Of a stretch of DNA of 64,000 nt, positions 45,502 to 54,036 are shown piece after piece. The notes under the pieces are model-generated. The model ran no database searches. It saw only the letters and a program-made list of their open reading frames with translations, and was not told where the DNA came from. The stretch spans positions 3,726,716 through 3,790,715 of the forward strand of contig CM031628.1 in the NCBI GenBank assembly GCA_018398815.1, in the 5' to 3' direction. The DNA is from Conus ventricosus (lineage: Eukaryota; Mollusca; Gastropoda; Neogastropoda; Conidae). Both the position numbers and the translations under genes were made by a program. Numbering within the stretch: position 1 is the first letter of the stretch; every line of letters begins with the position of its first letter.

Positions 45502-45854
45502 GTGTCGGTGAACCCCGTGTCCGACCTGGAGCTGACTGCCAACCGGGTGTGGGGTGCAGCACGAACCCAGCCGCTGTCTCCATCCAGAGGGATGTGGAGA
45601 AGCTGCCCGAGTGGTCAGTAGACATCGTGTGTGTTCAAGGGCTTTAGAGTTTTCCATCGGGACGACGACGTGTATTTCTTCTGTAGTGTGGGAGTCCCTT
45701 GAAGGACTCTGTGAACTGCTTTGGCGAGCGGCTTCTGAACTGTGTGAAGACTGTGCAACTTGGGCCTGATGCCGCCAAGTGCATAAACTGTCTGATGACA
45801 CTGCTGTGGGTGCCAGCGAAGCCAGTGCCGAAGAAAAAGAATAAATATATCTAA
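45502..45854 (+). CDS. Terminal exon, unknown gene (exon C), frame-broken
   Basis: Begins in phase 0 after GGTTTCCCCAG, matching exon B over a 109-bp GTGAGC...CAG intron. It reads VSVNPVSDLELTANRVWG, then shifts frame three times while staying protein-like: SIQRDVEKLPEWSVDIV, FKGFRVFHRDDDVYFFCSVG, then NCFGERLLNCVKTVQLGPDA and LLWVPAKPVPKKKNKYI to a TAA at 45,852-45,854. AATAAA overlaps the last codons (45,840-45,845). The basic Lys-rich tail looks like a true C-terminus. The single-base breaks could be assembly errors or mean a pseudogene. Family not recognised. Confidence 0.5.
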
Positions 45855-46610
45855 TATGTCAGTATAGCACCTTTGTTTTGTTGCACACCCCTAATGGTGA
45901 TGGTATGAATTATTGATGTCCCTGCTTGTCCTTATTGTGTAATATGTGCTTATGATTTTGATGGTTTAGGCAGCAAAAGACAAAAAAGAAGCACCTTAAC
46001 TTGTTGCCAGGATATCTGTGTTTGTGTGGTGTGGGTGTGTGTGGAGAAAAAGACGTACACTCGTCCAAACTTCTTCAGATGAGAGTCAGACAGCAAAACA
46101 TGCGCTGCACACCATTCGTAACACTCAAGTCCATTTGGAAGGGCATCCCCACGTGTATGATACACAGAGATGGAATCCTGTCTGACTATTCCAAGTTCAC
46201 CAACAGCCCCAGAGAAGAGAGTGTCTGTTCCAGGATGGAGGGGTCTCTTGCCAGGACAACCAGGTCTTCGGAAGAAAGTGAAACGAAATAAAGAATTGTG
46301 CAAGGTTTGAGGGGCAGATTGAAAAAATGGTACCAATATTTAACTGTGTAAAATAACAGGTTAGAGAAAGAAAACATGGGTGTTCCAGTCGAGCATAGTT
46401 GCAACAAATAAAACACATTAACTTTTATGACATTAGTGACGTATGTGTTTTGAAATTTAAGGTTCTGAGGCAGTCACATTTTAAAGATTTTACATAAAAT
46501 GAACAGGATTCATCAATCAAGGGAGGTAAGGGGGCAGGTAGCTCTAGAACAAGGTAATGTTGATTATAGCCCAGCCAACAGAACAAAACATTTCCTTGGC
46601 TGAAAGGTGA
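45855..46610. other. 3' flank and unassigned sequence
   Basis: AATAAA words near 46,287 and 46,406. A minus frame of 128 codons (45,950-46,336) and an overlapping plus frame are both unrecognised. Confidence 0.4.
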
Positions 46611-47584
46611 CAGGGGTGGGAAACCTTCCGTATTGATGCGGAATTCCATATTTTTCCTTTTTATTCCCTGTGTGCGCGGTCCGTGTTCCGATTCAGGTTT
46701 TTGTGCCAGTCGTGTGCGAAGACCATATCGTTGTGCTTTATATTTGTCAGAAATGGAGCTGATTAATGACGAAGCAGAGGCATGCAAGATTGACAGTGAC
46801 CTGAAGAAAAGCAAGTGGAGAAATGAATGGATGGATGAGATGGACGAATTGATTCGTCCGTTCCGAAAATGGCTGCGGAAAACAAATGAAGTGGGCGTTG
46901 CTTGGTGTATACTGTGCAGTCGGAAGCTTGTGTACAAGTCAAATGGAAAAAAGTCGATCGAAGTGCATTCCCAGGAGTCAAAACATGTGGAGAGATTAAA
47001 CCTAACCTAACCTTTGGTTTCCATTTTTCAGATACCCCAGTGCCACCAGCCACTGATCTCTGTCGTAAGACTTGGCCCACTTCAGCTTTTGATTTTGCTT
47101 AGTGTTTGTTCCAATTCAGTGCTAGTGCAGACATTGACTCTGCTGAATTTAAGCTATGTAAGACTTTAAAAAAAAAAAAAAAAACAACTAAAACAGGAAT
47201 CCTCATTCTTGAACTTATAAATTAAGTGATTGAAATTTGGCCGCTATTTTCAATTAACATCACTGGTGAGTAATATATACATTGCATCCTGTATTGTTTT
47301 GATGGTTTACTGAATCTAAGTACTTTGCGTAACATTTTCAGTTTGATACTAAGCCATAAGTCGTATTTTGTCATATTTGGAGTCTCTTTGTACAGAAGTT
47401 AATTATGAACTTTGTTTTCAAGGAGAGGCCACAAAAGTGTCTTGGCAACAATTTTCTTTAGTGTCTGGGAGGCATTTTCCCCCCAAACCCCAAGGCATTG
47501 CCCCTGCACCCCACCAGGAGCCTAAAGTGTCCCGCTTGACCCCGGCCTTTTCAGTATAGCTATGATTTTCTGCTCCCACCCCTG
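46611..47584 (+). mobile_element. hAT-D transposon relic, about 974 bp
   Basis: Inverted ends CAGGGGTGGGA at 46,611 and TCCCACCCCTG ending at 47,584, the CAGGGGTGGG type common in hAT elements. It carries a BED-finger ORF next to the left end, and no catalytic region is seen. I could not find a convincing target duplication, so the exact borders are less sure. Confidence 0.6.
46753..47010 (+). CDS. BED-type finger fragment of hAT-D
   Basis: The ATG at 46,753 opens 85 codons. After an acidic leader come WRNEWMDEMDELIRPFRKWL, then a C-x2-C (WCILC) and an H-x5-H (HSQESKH). This is the spacing of BED-type zinc fingers at the N-terminus of hAT and related transposases. It ends at a TAA soon after the finger. 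It may encode only a DNA-binding fragment. Confidence 0.55.
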   Translation: MELINDEAEACKIDSDLKKSKWRNEWMDEMDELIRPFRKWLRKTNEVGVAWCILCSRKLVYKSNGKKSIEVHSQESKHVERLNLT

Positions 47585-47646
47585 GGGTGTCTTAAGAAAT
47601 AAGTGCACAAGAATGTGTGTGAGAGAGAGAATGTGTTTGTGTGTGA

Positions 47647-48650
47647 CAGGGTTCGTACACCCCCTTATTTTCTTGAAAAGTGCTTGAGATTTGACATGAC
47701 CATTTCAAGGCCTGGAAAAGTACTTAAAAATAAGCTGAAGGCCTAACCCCCTGGAAAAGTCCTTGAAATTTCAAAATCGGTCACAATCTGTCCTCTCAAA
47801 GCAAGGAAGTGACTGTCACTCAAGAAAATGTTTTTTATACGAAATAAATCACAATTTCTGTCACTCCATGTGGCTTCGTGATCGCCGATCCCGTAGCAAC
47901 CGACAACAGCCTAGCTGAAGCAGAAGGGAAGTAACTCGTCAGTGACTAGTGTTTGACTTACTATAGACGTAAGTGTAGAAGCCAACAGAGTTCTTTCCCT
48001 TTGGTTACCATCGGGTTGTGTCGACGGTCGATGTTTTGCGCCAAATAGTGCTACTGAGCCTGCAAGATGGGGAAAGGAGACTGCGTTTTCAATGATATGT
48101 GGGCAGAAAAAGATGCTTTCAAAGGTTGGTTAGCTCGTGGAGAAAATGAACACTCAGCAAGGTGCACATTGTGCAAGAAGAGTTTTAGTATCTCGGGTAT
48201 GGGCATCAGTGCTGTGAAGAGTCATGCTGATGGAGTGAAACACAAACGGTTGGTGGAACATGAACATGAGAATAAGAGAAATGCCGGTGGTGCCACACAG
48301 CTGACCATGCATGGATTCACTCTTGGAAACCGAAACTCCTCACCAAGATCTGAACCACGGGTGCAAGGCAGGAGACTGGCAGTCAACTGCCTTCAACTTC
48401 AAGTTTTACTGCAGTGACAGGGGGGGTCTCAAGATCCACCTTCCACATCAGCAGCTGCAGGGTCTTCAAGCAGCTTTTCTAAACAGAAAACGATCGACGA
48501 ATCGTGCACCAAGAACGATGTCCTAACTGCTGAGGTGTATAGCCAAGTCCAACGCAATGAGGTCTGCCAAGGAAAAGACTGAAGAAGTGTCAAAACTTGA
48601 GAAAAAACTCTGTGCAAAACTGGAAGAGCTGAAGGAGATGTAAACTGTGT
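47647..48650 (+). mobile_element. hAT-C transposon relic, right end not found
   Basis: The left end CAGGGTTCGTACACCCCC at 47,647 is nearly identical to hAT-B and is followed by CTTGAAAAGTGCTTGA-type subterminal words. Inside are a BED finger, a KNDVLTAEV-like word near 48,510, then directly a coiled-coil C-terminal piece (KTEEVSKLEKKLCAKLEELK) to a stop near 48,643. The catalytic middle is missing, an internal deletion joining N- and C-terminal parts. No matching right inverted end was seen downstream. Confidence 0.6.
48067..48417 (+). CDS. BED-type finger protein fragment of hAT-C
   Basis: ATG at 48,067 (context CAAGATGGGG). The first 75 residues carry VFNDMWAEKDAFKGWLARGE, C-x2-C (CTLC), and H-x5-H (HADGVKH), a complete-looking BED finger followed by a polar linker. 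The frame then drifts, and a one-base shift near 48,380-48,420 would continue it into the PPSTSAAAGS linker. It is the best preserved finger in the window. A domesticated DNA-binding role is possible but not shown. Confidence 0.6.
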   Translation: MGKGDCVFNDMWAEKDAFKGWLARGENEHSARCTLCKKSFSISGMGISAVKSHADGVKHKRLVEHEHENKRNAGGATQLTMHGFTLGNRNSSPRSEPRVQGRRLAVNCLQLQVLLQ

Positions 48651-49740
48651 AAATGTTCTCCCTTTTCTGACTGCTGACAGATGTGCAACTTTAGATATTT
48701 CCTTAATAGACCTGCGTATAACTGTCTTCCTTATAGAAGTACTTTTATTTTTTCTGCCATGTGAGTGCAAAGTGTGTAAGGTATTGGAAGAACTCCGAAG
48801 GTGTATATTTTGTATGTACTGAAGAAAAATCGACAAAAGGGAAAGTTTCTGCAAAGGTGACTGTATTCTCCTGTGCATTCAGACTCAAGACTATCATTAG
48901 TAACGGAAGCGGTGGTCAGCTCTGTGCTGGTTGTGTTAAACTGTAAAGTCACAGTGTAATTCAGAGAAAACAATGACAACTGTACCTGCCTTCTTCTTCC
49001 ATCTACTGGACCTGACCAGTTGTGCTAGTATGAATACGAGGTAAGAAATGATGTTAAGTTAATGATTGATAGTAACAGGCTGCTCATAGAGTTTAATAAA
49101 CATAACTTTGCAAGAAAGTTGTTAATTAGGTATAACTGTGTGTTGGTGTGTGAGTGTGCGTGCACGCCATTTAAACATGGTATGACTGAAAAGACTTGTA
49201 GCATCATGTGTATTTTTTCTTCTCTGTTCCATGATCTGAGGATGTTGTGCTTGATACAGATGAAGTCGCACGCGCTGCTGTCACACGCGCACCAGCAGCT
49301 TTAGTTGCAAGAACTGAAAGCCGCGATGTGGAGACCCAGGAGCCACAGAAGGAGGAAACCCCACTCTGTAAGTACACATGGCCTGCAGTCTCTGGAAGAA
49401 GGATGAAACTTGGCATGCCAAATCAAGTAATAGTTGATAGTGGTATGTTCTTGTCTGTGAAATAAGATCGGTACAAAATGCGCAGTACCATAGAAAAATA
49501 TGTTTAGTCTTTCAAGTTTCAGAAGACCGTTGTCTTACATTTACCTTTCGAAACAAGTGCTTTACTATTCTACTGAGCCTGAACACATTTCCTAATCAAG
49601 ACCCCTGTCGAAAAGAAACTTCTTGGAGTGGAGGGAGCAAAGTGTACAGCCTAATACTCAAACTAAGATTCCTAAGTGATTTACCTGACACGTTACTCCC
49701 AGCTGCCAGTTTTATGCTTTCTGTCCTTAGCTAGAGAACA
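48651..49740. other. Unassigned; one exon-like stretch 49,241-49,367
   Basis: TTCTTCTCTGTTCC...GATCTGAG precedes 127 bp open in one frame (LDTDEVARAAVTRAPAALVA, RDVETQEPQKEE) and ending at a strong GTAAGTA donor at 49,368. The word CTTGATACAGATGAAGTC is shared with the minus strand near 18,660. Product unknown. Its phase does not fit the next exon-like segment at 50,863. Confidence 0.3.
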
Positions 49741-50545
49741 CGCATCTCTCTTTCCTTGGCAAGAGAACACAAGAGAACACACACCTTTCTTTCCTTGGCA
49801 AGAGAACACACACCTTTCTTTCCCTGGCAAGAGAACACACACCTTTCTTTCCCTGGCAAGAGAACACACACCTTTCTTTCCTTGGCAAGAGAACACATAC
49901 CTTTCTTTCCTTGGCAAGAGAACACACACCTTTCTTTCCCTGGCAAGAGAACACACACCTTTCTTTCCCTGGCAAGAGAACACACACCTTTCTTTCCTTG
50001 GCAAGAGAACACACACCTTTCTTTCTTTCCCTGGCAAGAGAACACACACCTTTCTTTCCCTGGCAAGAGAACACACACCTTTCTTTCCCAGGCAAGAGAA
50101 CACACACCTTTCTTTCCCTGGCAAGAGAACACACACCTTTCTTTCCCTGGCAAGAGAACACACACCTTTCTTTCCCTGGCAAGAGAACACACACCTTTCT
50201 TTCCTTGGCAAGAGAACGCACACCTTTCTTTCCCTGGCAAGAGAACACACACCTTTCTTTCCTTGGCAAGAGAACACACACTTTTCTTTCCTTGTCAAGA
50301 GAACACACACCTTTCTTTTTTTGGCAAGAGAACACACACCTTTCTTTCCTTGTCAAGAGGACACACACCTTTCTTTCCTTGTCAAGAGGACACACACCTT
50401 TCTTTCCTTGTAAAGAGAACACACACCTTTCTTTCCTTGGCAAGAGAACACACACCTTTCTTGGCAAGAGAATGCCCACCTTTCTTGGCAAGAAAACGCC
50501 CTCCTTTCTATCCTTGACGAGAGAACAAGATCACACACCTTTCTT
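49741..50545. repeat. 29-bp minisatellite, about 27 copies, open in all frames
   Basis: Unit: CACACCTTTCTTTCCCTGG then CAAGAGAACA. Copies are well conserved (T/C swaps in CCTTGG/CCCTGG, some GTC or GTAA variants). As 29 is not a multiple of three, each frame cycles through all three readings of the unit, a 29-residue super-repeat. None of the six readings contains a stop in the consensus, giving overlapping frames of about 180-255 codons on both strands. Confidence 0.95.
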
Positions 50546-50862
50546 TCCTTGCCTAGTGAACACCTTTTGTTTCCTCGTGCTGCTATTTCTAATGCTTGAT
50601 CAATCATTCATGAGACACTAAACCCTTCCTGTGTTGATTCACCCACTCAAGAGTTTCACATAAAAGACAAGTTGGATTGGAGGGGGGTTGGGGGTGTCAA
50701 AGCTAGATGAAGCCACTGTCCTCAGTTCTGTTTTCAGTGGACTCCACTGATGTCCTTGATATGGCACACGATGAACGCAGTTCAGCTTATATGTTGTCGC
50801 ATGCTTCAGTCATCGTCCATGGTCCCCTGAGACCTGCTCAGTAGCAAATTCTTGCTGTTCAG
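50546..50862. other. Unassigned spacer
   Basis: No gene recognised. It ends with CTTGCTGTTCAG, a possible acceptor. Confidence 0.4.
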
Positions 50863-51006
50863 CAGCACCTCTACATGGGGAACAAATCACTGCTTAACAG
50901 TTCACATTGTGCCCTTGAGCCCTTTGCGTGGAGTGGATCATGGACGACGACTGAAGCCCAGAAAAAAAAGCATCCAGTCGCCAAGAAAAGGCAAGCAAGC
51001 TGTCAG
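50863..51006 (+). CDS. Candidate exon, unknown gene
   Basis: 144 bp, 48 codons, phase 0 at both ends, between TTGCTGTTCAG and a strong GTAAGCAG donor. It encodes QHLYMGNKSLLNSSHCALEP followed by a Trp-rich and then Lys-rich stretch (AQKKKHPVAKKRQASCQ). The next phase-0 acceptor is at 52,077, on the far side of the 89-bp minisatellite. No domain recognised. Support is splice look and an open frame only. Confidence 0.28.
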
Positions 51007-51555
51007 GTAAGCAGTAAGGAAATGTGGACTACTGGGGCAAAACTGCAGATATGGTGTCTTCTTGGAGGCCGGGAACATGCAAGGGACATATGACGCACAT
51101 CATGACGTGATTCACTTCTGTGATCAAAAGTCGGGCGATTGATTCCAGCCGTCTGTTCCAGCCTCAGATTCCCCAGCACTGTCAGGGGAAAGGGAAAGAC
51201 TGCAGCTCCCTCAACCTAGCACACAGTGCTGTCTCTGTTTTGTTGGGGGTTGGGGAAGGGGGAGGGAATGAAGGAGGGAGGAGAAACAGTCGGCTTACAA
51301 CACTTTTGTAAACTCTTAAATGGTGTGTACAGTAGGCGCCCCGCACTACCCAGAAAATTGTGCCTTGGGACAGTTGAATTGCATGGCATTCCTTACACAC
51401 ATGGAGTCCTGCTTAATGCCTTTGTACAGTTAACCCAGAAATTGCAATACCAGTGCTGTTATTGAGTGGACATAGAGCACAGTTTATCTGGCTCATAAAA
51501 GTGAGAAATATAATGGACTAAAGTAATGTATAGGTGGTACCAAATATTGCTATCT
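51007..51555. other. Unassigned, possible intron
   Basis: G-rich patch at 51,240-51,290. No gene seen. Confidence 0.4.
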
Positions 51556-52022
51556 TTAACTCTTTTCATCATGTACCTGAACTGTGTGGATTTTTGCTGG
51601 ATACAGGGTGTTCTGAGGCTGTGTGAAGGAGGGCACTCCCTCAGCCTGCCTGTTTCATCATGTACCTGAACTGTGTGGATTTTTGCTGGATACAGGGTGT
51701 TCTGAGGCTGTGTGAAGGGGAGCACTCCCTCAGCCTGTCTGTTTCATCATGTACCTGAACTGTGTGGATTTTTGCTGGATACAGGGTGTTCTGAGGCTGT
51801 GTGAAGGAGGGCACTCCCTCAGCCTGCCTGTTTCATCATGTACCTGAACTGTGTGGATTTTTGCTGGATACAGGATGTTCTGAGGCTGTGTGAAGGGAAG
51901 CACTGCCTCAGCCTGTCTGTTTCATCATGTACCTGAATTCATCATGTGCCTGAACTGTGTGGATTTTTGGTGGATACAGGATGTTCTGAGGCTGTGTGAA
52001 GGAGGGCACTCCCTCAGCCTGC
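51556..52022. repeat. 89-bp minisatellite, about 5 copies, nearly identical
   Basis: TTTCATCATGTACCTGAACT, GTGTGGATTTTTGCTGGATA, CAGGGTGTTCTGAGGCTGTG and GGCACTCCCTCAGCCTG repeat almost without change near 51,568, 51,656, 51,745, 51,831 and 51,930. One copy has a short internal duplication (near 51,925). The low divergence contrasts with the arrays at 4-26 kb. Confidence 0.93.
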
Positions 52023-52077
52023 CCTGAGGCATGAGGATTCACCAAAAGAAAGGCACACTGTTGGTTTCTTGTCTCAG

Positions 52078-52299
52078 ACCGTAGATGTCAGCTTGGTCAG
52101 CTGCCAAGGTGAAAGAGTGGAAAGCAAAACTGCCACACATGTACATGCGTGCAGTGTTACCCTGAGAACATCGTATGCCACGTATATATATGTGTGCAGT
52201 GTGGCAAAAAAAAAGTTACATTCTTGCATGGCCTTGTATGGGACAGAGTACAGGTTAGTGGAATTCTACAGTTATAACAAACTTACCCCTGAGGTGTAA
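52078..52299 (+). CDS. Candidate terminal exon, unknown gene
   Basis: Follows TTTCTTGTCTCAG and stays open for 73 codons in phase 0 to a TAA at 52,297-52,299. It begins TVDVSLVSCQGERVESKTAT and ends near FYSYNKLTPEV. Phase fits the exon at 50,863-51,006. An AATAAA lies at about 52,620. No family recognised. A shorter exon with a donor inside is possible. Confidence 0.25.
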   Translation, partial: TVDVSLVSCQGERVESKTATHVHACSVTLRTSYATYIYVCSVAKKKLHSCMALYGTEYRLVEFYSYNKLTPEV

Positions 52300-53845
52300 C
52301 TGGAATTTCACTGACTTGTATAAAGACACAAGAGAATGCTCCACACACAGGTTAACACAGTGAAGCACCAGCACTATGATGATATGAAGAATAATACTTG
52401 CCCATCTGGATGATCTCATTGAAGGTGCTCAAGCTGACAAATTTGCTCGAGCTCTCTTCTAAGATCTCTCATGTCCTTGTTCAGATCAGTGACATGAAAT
52501 TCCACTTAAACATTACAGGTATTGAACTGAATATAAACATTACAGGTAAGATTATTGTAAGTGTAGAAACAGAGAGAGCAGCAAAAAGGGGAGCAAAGAC
52601 TGTTTCGGGTCATATTGAGAATAAATTGCCTGTTGTCATACAAAGAATCATATACTAGAGAGATTAGTAAAGTAGTTAGACTCGGAATCAAAAACTTACT
52701 TGGAAATTTTTTGACAGTGTTGCCCTGTCTTCATCAGCTCACATATATGTATATATATATATATATATATTATATGTATATATACTAGAGAGGTTTCTAA
52801 AGAGGTTTTCAGTTCATCATCAAAATTTTGTTAAAGGACTCAGTGAGACTATTTTGAACCTCAAACCTGTTTCACATCTGATTTTCAGCCTTTGTGCAGC
52901 TCATTAGAGACTGAATATTGCCCAGATATGAAGTATGTGTCCTGGTGATGTTACAATTCAGCATGTCGTGTTTGACTGTGCTTTAATGACGCCTTTGAAA
53001 CCTGACACTGTGCCCTCTACAGACTTCAGAAAGGATTTTTTTTTTTAACCTTTACCAGCCGAGTCCTGACAAAAGTGGATGACAGGATTTCTCTCCCTTG
53101 AGGCGAGTCGTCCAAGTCCGGATGACGGACAGACAGCAGTACATTCTGCCGTGTCGTCCACAATCAGACGACGGGAACATAAAAAATGCCTACACTTTCC
53201 ATGAAATGGTCCAAGGGAAATAAGCTCTGTAACTAGTCTTGGGGATGTTGGAACGAGTTGTCGACCATACTTTCAGTGGTCTATTGTGAACTTGGCTGAC
53301 CCCAGGAGCTTTGAAACAAAGAAACTGGCGCCACCGCCACACGGCGCGCGGCACGTATTTCCTGTGCCAGAAAAAATGTCGGTCAGGCAAAGGGGTGGTA
53401 GCAATTTCTCGCTCAATGAAGCGCTTGAAATCGTATTACAAAGTGGATCTGGTGATGAGGGGAGTTGAGTGTTTGTTCTTTCCTGTGACACCTAACACAA
53501 GACTGTCAGTTGTTGTAGAGCTACCGTAAAAATAAATTAGAAAGTGGCCAAATCTGTGCGTCGGCAGGGAATGAGCGCTGTGCGCGAGCGTGCGGCAGCA
53601 GGAAATCGTGCCGTCGTGCCGCTGTCGGCTGGATTTAAAACACTTCTTTATTCGTTGTCCTTTGTTCCTCTTGTTTAGTTTAATGACTTGCCTTTTACAA
53701 AGTCCATTAAATGATAGTCTCAAATGAATTTTAGATCACTGCAGATATTCACCTGTGATCCCTCCCTCTACAATTTTTCCTCCAGTGCACTTTCCTTGTG
53801 TCCCACTCCTCTCGCACCTTCTCCTCCCTCCCACCTCCCCCTCCC

Positions 53846-53850
<5 letters not shown>
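52300..53850. other. Unassigned; AT-rich palindromic microsatellite
   Basis: (TA)n with near-palindromic ends at 52,744-52,790. The rest has only short frames and no recognised gene. Confidence 0.45.
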
Positions 53851-53914
<64 letters not shown>

Positions 53915-53942
53915 TCACTCACTCACTCACTCACTCAGACAC
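53851..53942. repeat. (AC)n then (ACTC)n microsatellite
   Basis: Pure CA to about 53,908, then CACT/ACTC units to 53,936. Confidence 0.95.
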
Positions 53943-54001
53943 ACACGCTTCTCGTTTTTTCTTTTGTGATAACTGTGAAAATAAGCTGAATTAGACGTTA
54001 G

Positions 54002-54006
<5 letters not shown>

Positions 54007-54036
<30 letters not shown>

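Noticed and set aside
49676..50621. Frames of 180-255 codons on both strands as protein genes
   Set aside because: They are all readings of one 29-bp repeat. I report the array and its openness, not a gene.
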